DNA of 64,000 nucleotides from JAGPUQ01 sp947084925. GTDB taxonomy: Bacteria; Pseudomonadota; Gammaproteobacteria; Pseudomonadales; Porticoccaceae. The stretch lies in assembly GCA_947084925.1 (NCBI GenBank), contig CAMTUJ010000027.1, forward strand, positions 65,550 through 129,549, in the 5' to 3' direction. Position 1 is the first letter of the stretch, and each line of letters opens with the position of its first letter. Under the pieces are notes generated by a model. It made no database searches. It saw only the letters and a program-made list of their open reading frames with translations, and was not told the origin of the DNA. Both the position numbers and the translations under genes were made by a program. Shown here one piece after another: positions 51,361 to 59,144 of this stretch.

Positions 51361-52437
51361 TCAGATGCAGCGTTCTGACAGCCAGCCGGACAATTGCGGC
51401 CAGAGCCGGTAAACGGCGTTGCCGCCTGCGATCAGGCTCACATGCCCGCCCTTCAAAATGATCTCTTTTTTGTCGGCGCTCGAAACCAGATCGAGAATGC
51501 CTTTGGAGGCGCCCGCGGGAACGATGTGGTCATGTTGCGCCGCGATGTGCAGGAAAGGCACCCGGATGCTCCGCAGATCGACGCGTCGCCCCTTGATCTC
51601 CATCTGGCTCTTGAGAAACTTGTTGTCGCGCATGAAGTCCTTGAACAGCTGTTTGGCCAGGGCGCCGGCCATGGGAATCTGATCCGCCGCCCAGCGCTCG
51701 AACCGGTAGTGCGCCTCGACGAACTGGTCGTCCTCCACATTGTCCAGCATGCCCAGGCGGCTCGCGGTCTTCTGCAATGGGCGCAACGCCTGGATCACGG
51801 CATCGACCATTTGCGCGGGCACATTGCCGAGCTGATCGACCAGGGCGTCGATATCAAAGTTCTCGCTTTCCGCCCAGGCCTTGTACAGCGTCATGCCGTT
51901 GGTATCCACCGGCGTGGTGAAGCACGCCAGCGCCCGCACCTGTCCGGGCCGCGCCAGCGCCGTGTGCATCATGGCGAGCACGCCGCCGAGGCAATAGCCA
52001 ACCAGGCTCACTTCTTCCTCACCGCTGTCTTCATGCACCTTTTCGAGACACTCGGGCAGCACTTCGCCCACATAGTGGTCAAGATTGAGATGGCGATGCT
52101 CCGGGCGCGGGATACCCCAGTCGATCAGGTAGACATCGAAGCCCTGATCGACCAGATACTCGACCAGACTCTGTCCCGGCGCGAGATCCATGATGTAGTA
52201 ACGACTGACCAGCGACATCACCAGCACAATCGGCACCCGGTAAATTTCGTCGCAGGTCGGCGTGTAATGATAGAGCTTGGTGGTGCCCCGGGAGTGGATG
52301 ATGTCCTTGGGCGTGGACCCGAAGTCCATCGCGATATCTTCCAGGGTCTTGAGGCCCGCGATATTGCGCGACAACACGCGCTCCAGCGCTTCGCGAATCC
52401 TGGCCTGCTGGGCGCTGGTTCCGTCGGTACCCGGCAT
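51361..52437 (-). CDS. phaC: class III/IV-type polyhydroxyalkanoate synthase PhaC
   Basis: Polymerises (R)-3-hydroxyacyl-CoA into PHA on granules. The 358-residue length is that of class III/IV catalytic subunits rather than class I (about 590). The lipase-like box SLVGYCLGGVLAMM holds the catalytic Cys; the Asp and His lie in HDHIVPAGASKG and LKGGHVSLIAGG. The family segments YYIMDLAPGQSLVEYL and DVYLIDWGIP are clear. GGGAGA precedes ATG 52437. This class needs a partner subunit, which the PhaE/PhaR-like gene upstream probably supplies. Confidence 0.93.
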   Translation of the reverse strand: MPGTDGTSAQQARIREALERVLSRNIAGLKTLEDIAMDFGSTPKDIIHSRGTTKLYHYTPTCDEIYRVPIVLVMSLVSRYYIMDLAPGQSLVEYLVDQGFDVYLIDWGIPRPEHRHLNLDHYVGEVLPECLEKVHEDSGEEEVSLVGYCLGGVLAMMHTALARPGQVRALACFTTPVDTNGMTLYKAWAESENFDIDALVDQLGNVPAQMVDAVIQALRPLQKTASRLGMLDNVEDDQFVEAHYRFERWAADQIPMAGALAKQLFKDFMRDNKFLKSQMEIKGRRVDLRSIRVPFLHIAAQHDHIVPAGASKGILDLVSSADKKEIILKGGHVSLIAGGNAVYRLWPQLSGWLSERCI

Positions 52438-52562
52438 AATTTCATCTCCCGGCGTTGTTCGCCGTGTACATGCGATCCGCGATCTGGCCGTGGCGCTCGA
52501 TGCGTTTTACCTGACGACCTTTACACTTCGTTGACAGCGGTAGTTTGTTTGCACATTGAAAC

Positions 52563-52578
52563 TACAACTTTTGTGCCA
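52563..52578 (-). promoter_or_regulatory. near-match to a sigma-54 promoter upstream of phaC
   Basis: On the minus strand the bases read TGGCACAAAAGTTGTA, matching the -24 element fully but with GT instead of the near-invariant GC at -12. It lies about 126 bases upstream of the phaC ATG, in the 172-base gap after the PhaE/PhaR-like gene. Because of the -12 mismatch it is only a candidate. Confidence 0.3.
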
Positions 52579-52609
52579 AAGCGTGTGCGGTGGCGTTTGC
52601 GCGCCACTG

Positions 52610-53035
52610 TCAGTGCTTCTGGCTGCCTCCCGGAGGCGTGGCTTCGCTTGCCGATGGCGGTTTGCGGGTGCGCTTGACGGCGGGACGCTCGACTGCCACA
52701 TCCACCACGGCTTTGCTGGTCAGGGCGCGGCGCAACTGGGCGATCTCGGCGGTCAGGCCGGCCAGTCCATCCTCGACTTCGCCGAGGCGGTCGCGAACAT
52801 CCAGGATGTCGCCGCGCGACGGCATGTTGAAAGCCGCCAGTTGCTGGCCGATCATTTCCGAAAGCATGTGCTGGGCGTGCAGCCATTCCTGAAACAGGTG
52901 CCCGAACGTCTTGCCGAATTTCTCGTCCGCCATGGCGTCCGTCAGCATTTCGCTCCATTGTTTTTCCGACTTCTGATACCACTCCCGCCACATCCGCATG
53001 GGCTCCAGCAGGCGGTCTTCGCGTTTGTCACTCAT
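52610..53035 (-). CDS. small PhaE/PhaR-like PHA synthase subunit
   Basis: A 141-residue acidic-to-basic helical protein. The first 90 residues (MRMWREWYQKSEKQWSEML, FGHLFQEWLHAQHMLSEMI) and then LAAFNMPSRGDILDVRDRL, followed by a coiled coil, resemble the C-terminal part of class III PhaE and the class IV partner PhaR, where the N-[LM]-P-[ST]-R segment precedes the coiled coil. The tail is Lys/Arg/Pro-rich and may bind DNA or granules. AGGAGA is placed 6 bases from the ATG; the start overlaps the PadR gene by ATGA. The partner role is inferred from similarity and from phaC nearby. Confidence 0.68.
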   Translation of the reverse strand: MSDKREDRLLEPMRMWREWYQKSEKQWSEMLTDAMADEKFGKTFGHLFQEWLHAQHMLSEMIGQQLAAFNMPSRGDILDVRDRLGEVEDGLAGLTAEIAQLRRALTSKAVVDVAVERPAVKRTRKPPSASEATPPGGSQKH

Positions 53036-53499
53036 GGTTTATCTCCTGGTTTGGGCTTGCGGGTTCGCGGGCGGCGCGCGGCGGTTGGACGCGCAGGTGC
53101 ATCGTCGCCGCGAGGCGCGCGCCCGGTCGGTCGGTCCGCGGGGCCGATAAAGGCATCCAGCGTCCTGCGGTGGAAGTCGAGCAGCGACATCCAGTTGTCG
53201 AGAAAGAGTTTGCCGGCAAGGGTGAGACTGTACATGCGCCGGGCCGGGCCGCCCGCGGCGGTGTCCCACAGCGACGAAATCAGCCCGAGGCTCTCCATTT
53301 GCCGCAACATGCGGTAGAGCGATCCCGTGTTGTAGCGCCCGAAGCCGGCTTCCTCCAGGCGCTGGGCGAGCTCGTAACCGTAGCCCGACCAGTCCTTGAG
53401 CATCGCCAGCAAATGGGCGGTCAGCATCTCTCCGGGAAGCCGTGGTCCGTCGCCTGCGCCGCCCGCGCCGGGGCGTTTATTTTTGGGGTCCGCTGCCAT
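53032..53499 (-). CDS. phaQ: PadR-family regulator, PhaQ-like PHA-responsive repressor
   Basis: A 155-residue winged-helix repressor. The PadR core spans about residues 25-110: LTAHLLAMLKDWSGYGYEL, RYNTGSLYRMLRQMESLGLI and RRMYSLTLAGKLFLDNW. The Arg/Pro/Lys-rich tail is disordered. In Bacillus, PhaQ of this family represses phasin and synthase genes and is released by PHA itself; here the gene heads the operon with the PhaE/PhaR-like gene and phaC and diverges from a phasin, the same logic. Assignment as PhaQ rests on context plus PadR fold. Confidence 0.72.
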   Translation of the reverse strand: MAADPKNKRPGAGGAGDGPRLPGEMLTAHLLAMLKDWSGYGYELAQRLEEAGFGRYNTGSLYRMLRQMESLGLISSLWDTAAGGPARRMYSLTLAGKLFLDNWMSLLDFHRRTLDAFIGPADRPTGRAPRGDDAPARPTAARRPRTRKPKPGDKP

Positions 53500-53525
53500 G
53501 ATGATCTCGCCAAGCTAAATTCACG

Positions 53526-53558
53526 TTGACATTTAACTGCATTTTGCATATAACTGCA
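53526..53558 (+). promoter_or_regulatory. sigma-70 promoter of the phasin gene with repeated TAACTGCA elements
   Basis: Consensus -35 TTGACA (53526-53531), 17-base spacer and -10 TATAAC (53549-53554). Within and after the spacer, TAACTGCA occurs twice (53534-53541 and 53551-53558, 17 bases apart), and TGCA-TTT-TGCA forms a short palindrome between them. These flank or overlap the core promoter, so a repressor bound there would block transcription; the divergent PhaQ-like regulator is the obvious candidate. Confidence 0.7.
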
Positions 53559-53626
53559 ACACGAGCGGAGCCTTTCGATTGATCCGCTCACCACCGAAGC
53601 GGTTTTATATCTTACTGGAGACTGCC

Positions 53627-54142
53627 ATGAGCGACACCGCCACTGCTGCCAAGACCACAAGCACCAAAACGAAAGCCAAGCCTGCCACCACTGAAACGCA
53701 GCGCTTTCTCGACGCCCTTACCGCAAACCAGTCCCTGATGTGGGAAGCGATGGAGAGCGCGCGTCAACGCGGCATCCGCGTCAGCAACGTGCTGGCGTCC
53801 ACTTTTGCCAAGAGCCAGGAAGATCTTACCGGCCTGGCCTGCACGCTGGCGCTTTCCCCCAGGGACTACAAAGGCAACTTCACCGCGGCCATCGAATCCC
53901 TGACCAGATCGCAAAGCCGGACCATGGATTTGTTCAAGGCGCTGCTGTCCGAGCAAACGCAGAGCCGCGACGTTACCCGCAAGATTGCGCGCGAGCTGTA
54001 CGAAGGCGGCAAGGAGGCAACCACTGCCGCCATTGAAGCCGGTAAAACGCTGTCGGCCGCCAATCCCCTCACGGAGTCGGTCAGCAAGGCGTTCACCGGC
54101 TTCAAGAAAGCGGCCACCGCCGCCCGCGAAGCCATGGCCTGA
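53627..54142 (+). CDS. phasin-family granule protein
   Basis: A 171-residue helical protein without signal peptide. The N-terminus is a Lys/Thr/Ala-rich arm (TAAKTTSTKTKAKPATTET), the body amphipathic helices such as ALTANQSLMWEAMESARQRG and GNFTAAIESLTRSQSRTM (written without interruption only in part), and the C-terminus Ala/Lys-rich, as in phasins that coat PHA granules. Not all phasins share sequence, so the call also uses context: it is divergent from the PhaQ-like regulator, behind a strong promoter, in a PHA locus. TGGAGA precedes ATG 53627. Confidence 0.75.
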   Translation: MSDTATAAKTTSTKTKAKPATTETQRFLDALTANQSLMWEAMESARQRGIRVSNVLASTFAKSQEDLTGLACTLALSPRDYKGNFTAAIESLTRSQSRTMDLFKALLSEQTQSRDVTRKIARELYEGGKEATTAAIEAGKTLSAANPLTESVSKAFTGFKKAATAAREAMA

Positions 54143-54213
54143 ATGTCGGCAGTCCGCGCGGGGCTGATGCCCGGCGCGGACTGCGACCCGCCCCGCAGTC
54201 AGTGGGCTGACCC

Positions 54214-55050
54214 ATGGACCCAAACTACGCAAATCCCGTCGCCGATATCGACACGCTGATCGATGTCATGGCGGACGACGCCGATCCCTTTCAGCACGAT
54301 CCGGGCGTTGAAGCCGTCAAGACGCCGCTCTGGCGTGAAGCCCTCTGGCCGACCGAGCTGGGCCGGCTGCTGTGCAGTCCGCTGTACCAGGGGCGCGGGG
54401 TGCCGCACGGTCACGGTGAGCCCGTCCTGGTCATTCCGGGATTTCTCGCCAACGACCTCATGATGATGCCGTTGCGGCGCTGGCTGCGGCGCATCGGCTA
54501 CCGGCCCTACCACGCCGATATCGCGTGGAATACCGACTGTCCCAACAAGACCGCGCTGCGCCTCGCGCACAAGGTCAAGGTGATCCACCGCAAAACCGGG
54601 CAAGGCGTCGTGCTGATCGGACACAGCCTGGGCGGCATGCTTGCCAAGTCCGTGTTGCAGCATGTGCCGGAGCTCATCGATCGGGTGATTACCCTGGGAT
54701 CGCCGTTTCGCGACCACGTCCGCGCTCATCCGGCCGTGACCGGGGTGTGGGAGTACCTGCTCGCCGGCCAGGGCAGGCTGGTCGGTCGCAATCTGCATGC
54801 TTCCTGTGGCACCGGCTATTGCATGTGCGACTTCGTGCGCCACATGTTGCAACCGGAGCTCAAACCCGTACCCCAGTTCGCCATCTATTCGCGCAATGAC
54901 GGCGTGGTGGATTGGGCGAGTTGCGCCGAAGAAGACCCCGCCGCCAACACCGAGATCAACGAGTCGACCCACATCGGGCTGATCTTTCATCCTCACGCGC
55001 TGCGTGCCGTCGCCGAGCGGCTGGCGCAACGCGTCGCCAGGGATGGATGA
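54214..55050 (+). CDS. alpha/beta hydrolase (lipase-like) next to the PHA genes
   Basis: A 278-residue hydrolase with no signal peptide. EPVLVIPGFLANDLMMMPL is the oxyanion strand, VVLIGHSLGGMLAKSVLQ the nucleophile elbow, and the Asp/His are probably in SRNDGVVDW and STHIGLIFHPHAL. Such proteins are seen among esterases and some intracellular polymer depolymerases. It lies 71 bases after the phasin on the same strand, so a role in PHA turnover is possible but unproven. It runs up to the broken CocE gene, converging with a 3-base gap. Confidence 0.75.
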   Translation: MDPNYANPVADIDTLIDVMADDADPFQHDPGVEAVKTPLWREALWPTELGRLLCSPLYQGRGVPHGHGEPVLVIPGFLANDLMMMPLRRWLRRIGYRPYHADIAWNTDCPNKTALRLAHKVKVIHRKTGQGVVLIGHSLGGMLAKSVLQHVPELIDRVITLGSPFRDHVRAHPAVTGVWEYLLAGQGRLVGRNLHASCGTGYCMCDFVRHMLQPELKPVPQFAIYSRNDGVVDWASCAEEDPAANTEINESTHIGLIFHPHALRAVAERLAQRVARDG

Positions 55051-55053
55051 CGA

Positions 55054-56758
55054 CTACCCGACGACCGGCAGGTTGATGCACGAAGGCAGGTCGCTGGTGT
55101 GAAACACGGTTTGCAGCGCCGGCGCGCTGCCCGTCGCGGTGAACGAGCTCGCGCCGGTGTTGGGATTGCGATCGTAGCGGGGGAAATCGCTGGAGGTGAC
55201 GATCACCCGCAGGCGATGGCCCGCGCGAAACACCATGGCAGTCGCCCACAGGTCGAGCTCCCGGCGGATCGGCGTGTCGGGCGCGCCGGCCGTGCCGTTC
55301 GTGTGCGCCTGGTAGGATGCCCGCACCACCCCATCGCAGACATTGAAGGTGCGCCCGTCCGGGTGAACATCACAGAGTTTGGCCATCCAGTCGGTATCCA
55401 CCGCGCTGGTGCTCGCAAACAGATTCAGGGTGACGGGCCCGCAGATTTCCAGATCCTCCGCCAGCGGCGCGGACGTGTAGACCAGCACGTCCCGGCGCCC
55501 CAGGATCGGCGCCTGATCCACCGGCCCGGGACTGTACTGGGGCGGCATCAGCAGGGTGCCGCCACAGGTCGGACAGGGATCTTCCGGGTCGTAGACGTAG
55601 CTGTCGGAGCGCTCATCCGCGCGCGGCGCCCGCGCGCAGATACCAGGGTGTGAGGCGCGCCCGCGCCGGCGGCCAGACCGCCTCGTCGCGCCAGCGATTG
55701 GCGCCCTGCACAAACACCCGTACCGGCGCGTCCGTGGCGAAGCTCGTCGCGTCGCCTTTCAGCCAGCGGTTGAACCAGCGCAACTGCATCTGGGTGAGGT
55801 CTTCGCGCAGATCGAGCAGGTAGCCGCTGCTGCGAAAGCCGAAGTCGAGCTGGCCCACGTAGTTGAGGAACATGGCGTGCGACCAGGGGCCAATCACCAG
55901 ACGGGTCTGCTCGCGGGCTTCGGCGGAACCGGCGCGCGTCCGCATGCCGGCGTAATGGCTCAAATCGCCGCCCAGCAGCATGTCGTGCCAGCCCGCGATG
56001 ATCAGGGCCGGGGCCCGCACCCGATCGTGGCGGTCGCTGAACAGCAGCGACTCCGTCCAGGCGTCCGGCCGGGGGTGGCGCAGCACCTCGAACAGGAAGG
56101 GAACGAACTCCGCGTCTTCGGGATGGGCCGCCAGCAGGCGATCGAGCGGCCGCTCGCGCACACAGTCGCCAAAGTGATCCAGGGCCTCCACCAGTTCCAC
56201 CAGGCGTGCGCCCAGGGTCGGCAGATCCAACCCGCGCCGCAGCAGGGCAGCGGGTCCGATCACCCGCAGCGCCCACATCACCAGGGTGGATAGCTGGAGC
56301 ACGCCGTCGCGCCAGAAGTGATTGCGCCAGAAATCGTTGGGCGCGGTGGTGGGGGAAATCGCCTTCAGCGCCGGGTGACCGGAGGCCGCGCACAGCCAGG
56401 TGGTGCCACCCATGTAGGACAGCCCATAGGCGCCGATGCCGCCGTCGCAAAAGGGCTGCGCGGCGATCCAGTCGAGCGTATCGGCGCCATCCGCTGCCTC
56501 GTTGACGTAGGGAAAAAAGACGCCGCCGCCGGAAGCCCAGCGCGCCCGCACGTCCTGAATCACCACCGCATAGCCGGCCGCCGCCGCGCGAATCGGATCC
56601 AGGGTCATGCCCACCAGCGGCAGGAATTCCTTGTTGTAAGGCGTGCGCTGCAGGAGCACCGGGCAAGGGTGTTCCCCCGTCGGGCGGTAAATGTCGGCGC
56701 GCAGCACCACGCCATCGCGCATCGGGATGGCGACGTTCTTCTCGATGGTAATGCTCAT
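55054..56758 (-). pseudogene. CocE/NonD-family hydrolase gene with a frameshift
   Basis: The N-terminal part (ATG 56758, AAGGAGA upstream) runs 381 residues: alpha/beta hydrolase with nucleophile GAYGLSYMGGTTWLC, Asp near IIAGWHDMLLGGD and His in IGPWSHAMFLNY. It ends at a TGA at 55613 after TPWYLRAGAARG. The missing beta-sandwich domain continues in another frame from about 55640 to the stop at 55054 (DSYVYDPEDPCPTCGG to LPSCINLPVVG). The shift lies in a run of GC/CG repeats. The joined product would be about 568 residues, normal for the family. Either the gene is inactive or the read has an indel there; the catalytic residues are intact. Confidence 0.82.
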
Positions 56759-56965
56759 GACACAGGTTCTCCTTGAGCGTGACGGACATCATCACAGGGC
56801 AATTACCGTTCCATCCCCGCGTCGCACGGCCTTATCCTGAACCACATCCATGTCACCCATATTGCGTCCGCGTCGGTTGTTCCGCATCTGGCACATACGC
56901 GTCCGTTGTCCGGCGTTGCGAGACCGGATACTTCGCTGGCGGCTTGCAATAAGCGGCCGGTCGGG

Positions 56966-56994
56966 TTGACACTCAAAACCGAAGCCGGGAAAAT
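56966..56994 (+). promoter_or_regulatory. promoter of tRNA-Met
   Basis: TTGACA (56966-56971), 17-base spacer, GAAAAT (56989-56994), then a GC-rich discriminator (CGCGCCCCC) just before the tRNA. The GC-rich discriminator is typical of growth-rate-controlled stable RNA promoters. The rest of the 56759-57009 stretch shows no gene; a frame at 56803-57042 reads into the tRNA and is rejected. Confidence 0.55.
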
Positions 56995-57009
56995 CGCGCC
57001 CCCTTCCAA

Positions 57010-57086
57010 GGCTACGTAGCTCAGCTGGTTAGAGCACAGCACTCATAATGCTGGGGTCGGCGGTTCGAGTCCGCCCGTAGCTACCA
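57010..57086 (+). tRNA. tRNA-Met (CAT), elongator type
   Basis: Folds as a cloverleaf of 77 bases with CCA encoded: acceptor GGCTACG with CGTAGCT, D arm GCTC/GAGC, anticodon stem CAGCA/TGCTG around loop CTCATAA (anticodon CAT), variable loop GGGTC, T stem GGCGG/CCGCC and loop TTCGAGT. Body and anticodon match E. coli elongator tRNA-Met closely. The first acceptor pair is G1 with T72, a wobble, where E. coli has G1-C72. Initiator features (three G-C pairs above the anticodon loop, mismatched 1-72) are absent apart from the weak pair. Confidence 0.96.
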
Positions 57087-57163
57087 TATCGATATCAGTG
57101 CCGAACTTGTCCTCCCGGCAAACGCCGGGCGCACCCCGAACCGGGGGCGCCGGCGCCTTCACC

Positions 57164-57169
57164 TATAAT
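57164..57169 (+). promoter_or_regulatory. candidate -10 element for the PHP gene
   Basis: A perfect TATAAT sits 30 bases before ATG 57199, with no convincing -35 (the spacer region is GC-rich). If used, transcription begins near 57175, arguing against the GTG at 57178 as the start. The bases between the tRNA and this site contain small GC hairpins that could end the tRNA transcript. Confidence 0.4.
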
Positions 57170-57198
57170 CAACGCAAGTGCTCGCATCCGGCGTCTTC

Positions 57199-58020
57199 AT
57201 GCAGGTCGATCTTCACACCCACTCCACCGCGTCCGACGGCAAGCTGACACCGCTTGAGCTGGTGGAGCGCGCGCGCGCGCGCGGAGTCGATCTGCTCGCG
57301 ATCACGGATCACGACACCACGGCGGGTTTTGACAGCCTTGGCGATGCCCGCTTCGGATCCCTGCGCCTGGTGGCCGGGATCGAGCTGTCCGCCAAATGGC
57401 GGCAGCAGACGATTCACGTGGTCGGACTCAATATCGGCCGCGACCGCGGCGCCATCCACGAAGCCGTCGCGGTCCAGCAGGCCGCGCGGCGCACACGCGC
57501 CGGCATCATCGCGACGCGGCTGGCCAAGCAGGGACTCGGCAATCTGACCGATCGTGTGGAAGCACTCGCCAGCCGCATCAGCATCGGGCGTCCCCACATT
57601 GCCGAGATGCTGGTGGAATCCGGCGCCGTGCGCACGGTCGATGAAGCCTTTCGCAAATATCTGGGCAGCGGCCGTATCGGCGACGTGAAGGACGAATGGG
57701 CATCGCTGGCGCAAATCATTGCCTGGATTCGCGCGGCCGGCGGCACCGCGGTGATCGCCCATCCGGAGAAATACCAGCTCACCCGCACGCGCCTGCGCGA
57801 ACTGATCGCGGACTTTCGCGCGGCGGGCGGCGAGGCCATCGAAGTGGTCTCCGGCCGGCAGGCCGGTCCCGAAACCCGCGCCCTGGCGACCCTGTGCGAG
57901 CAGAGCCAACTGAGCGCGTCCAGCGGTTCGGATTTCCATCAGCCCGGTCAGCACTGGGCTGAACTCGGGAGTCAACCCGCCGTGCCGGACGGCTGCCGCC
58001 CGGTCTGGGAGCGCTGGTAA
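57199..58020 (+). CDS. PHP-domain phosphoesterase (RNase AM/YciV type)
   Basis: A 273-residue PHP metal-dependent phosphoesterase. Four PHP motifs are visible: VDLHTHSTASDGKLTP, LLAITDHDTTAGF, the GIEL-containing LVAGIELSAKWR, and later AVIAHPEKYQL and SSGSDFHQPG. Related enzymes are RNase AM (trims 5' ends of rRNA and other RNA) and nucleoside 3',5'-bisphosphate phosphatases. ATG 57199 was preferred to GTG 57178 because of the promoter position and the conserved start MQVDLHTHS. Confidence 0.87.
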   Translation: MQVDLHTHSTASDGKLTPLELVERARARGVDLLAITDHDTTAGFDSLGDARFGSLRLVAGIELSAKWRQQTIHVVGLNIGRDRGAIHEAVAVQQAARRTRAGIIATRLAKQGLGNLTDRVEALASRISIGRPHIAEMLVESGAVRTVDEAFRKYLGSGRIGDVKDEWASLAQIIAWIRAAGGTAVIAHPEKYQLTRTRLRELIADFRAAGGEAIEVVSGRQAGPETRALATLCEQSQLSASSGSDFHQPGQHWAELGSQPAVPDGCRPVWERW

Positions 58021-58159
58021 GCGGACCGGCCGGAGCCCCCGCCGGCCGCTGCGTCGCCAGTGCGCAGGCCCAGCGCACCGACTGATCGGCGTGGCGCCGG
58101 GCTCCGTCTGTCGTGTAACGCCCTGCCGGCGGATGACGGCCCGCGGCGCCGCGGGTACC

Positions 58160-59140
58160 ATGAGCCATCCCTTGGCAATACCCGACCCGGCAGTATCAAA
58201 CCCCATGCAGTTAGAGCAACCGCTGGCTACCGCTCCCCTCGTCGCCATGCGGGGCCTGTGCAAGCGTTATGCGGATCGCAGCGTGGTCGACAGTCTGGAC
58301 CTCGTCGTCCAGGAGGGCGAGTGCTTTGGCCTGCTGGGGCCGAACGGCGCCGGCAAAACCACGACGCTGCGCATGCTGCTGGGTCTGACGCCGCCGGACA
58401 GCGGGACGATTCAGGTGCTGGGTGAGCCGATTCCCGAGCGGGCGCGCGTTGCGCGCGAGCAGATCGGGGTCGTGCCCCAGTTCGACAGCCTCGATCCCGA
58501 CTTCACGGTGCGGGAGAACCTCGTCACCTACGCCAGTTACTTCGGCCTGCGCGGACCGCACATCGAGCAGCGCATCGCCGAGCTGATCGCATTCGCGCAT
58601 CTCGAAGGCCGCGAAAACGTGGCGATTCCCGAACTCTCCGGCGGCATGAAGCGCCGGCTGACCCTGGCGCGGGCGCTGATCAATCACCCGCGCCTGGTGG
58701 TGCTCGACGAGCCCACCACCGGACTCGACCCCCAGGCCCGGCACCATATCTGGCAGCGTTTGCGGGAGCTGCGCGACGCCGGCACCACGCTGATCCTGAC
58801 CACGCATTACATGGAAGAGGCGGAACGCCTGTGCGATCGCCTGGCGATTCTGGATGCCGGGCGCATCGTGGCGAGCGGCACCCCCCGGGCGCTGATCGCC
58901 GAGCACATCGAGCCCCATGTGCTGGAGCTGACCGGCGCCGGTGCCGACACCTGGGGCGCCGACGCGGCGCCGGATGCCGGGGTTCGCATTCACCGGGTCG
59001 GGGATCTCACGCTGCTCTACACCGCGAAACCGCGCGCCCTGCTGGAGCGGCTCGATGCCAGCGACCAGCGCTACCTGCACCGGCCGGCCAATCTGGAAGA
59101 TGTCTTCCTGAAATTGACCGGCCACGATCTGCGGGACTGA
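58160..59140 (+). CDS. NodI-type ABC transporter ATP-binding protein
   Basis: ATPase of an exporter, about 326 residues. Walker A GPNGAGKTTTLRMLLGL, Q-loop VVPQFDSLDPDFTV, signature LSGGMKRRLTLARALI, Walker B LVVLDEPTTGLDPQ and switch His in LTTHYMEEAERLCD; the extra C-terminal domain follows. QFDSLDPDFTVRENL is characteristic of the NodI/DRA group, which exports lipo-oligosaccharides or other lipid-linked molecules. Start 58160 (MSHPLAIPDP) is less certain than the domain; ATG 58205 is an alternative. The permease follows after 4 bases. Confidence 0.87.
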   Translation: MSHPLAIPDPAVSNPMQLEQPLATAPLVAMRGLCKRYADRSVVDSLDLVVQEGECFGLLGPNGAGKTTTLRMLLGLTPPDSGTIQVLGEPIPERARVAREQIGVVPQFDSLDPDFTVRENLVTYASYFGLRGPHIEQRIAELIAFAHLEGRENVAIPELSGGMKRRLTLARALINHPRLVVLDEPTTGLDPQARHHIWQRLRELRDAGTTLILTTHYMEEAERLCDRLAILDAGRIVASGTPRALIAEHIEPHVLELTGAGADTWGADAAPDAGVRIHRVGDLTLLYTAKPRALLERLDASDQRYLHRPANLEDVFLKLTGHDLRD

Positions 59141-59144
59141 TGCC

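Noticed and set aside
56803..57042. Short open frame on the minus strand before the CocE gene
   Set aside because: It overlaps the tRNA-Met gene and its promoter and has no ribosome site or family match.
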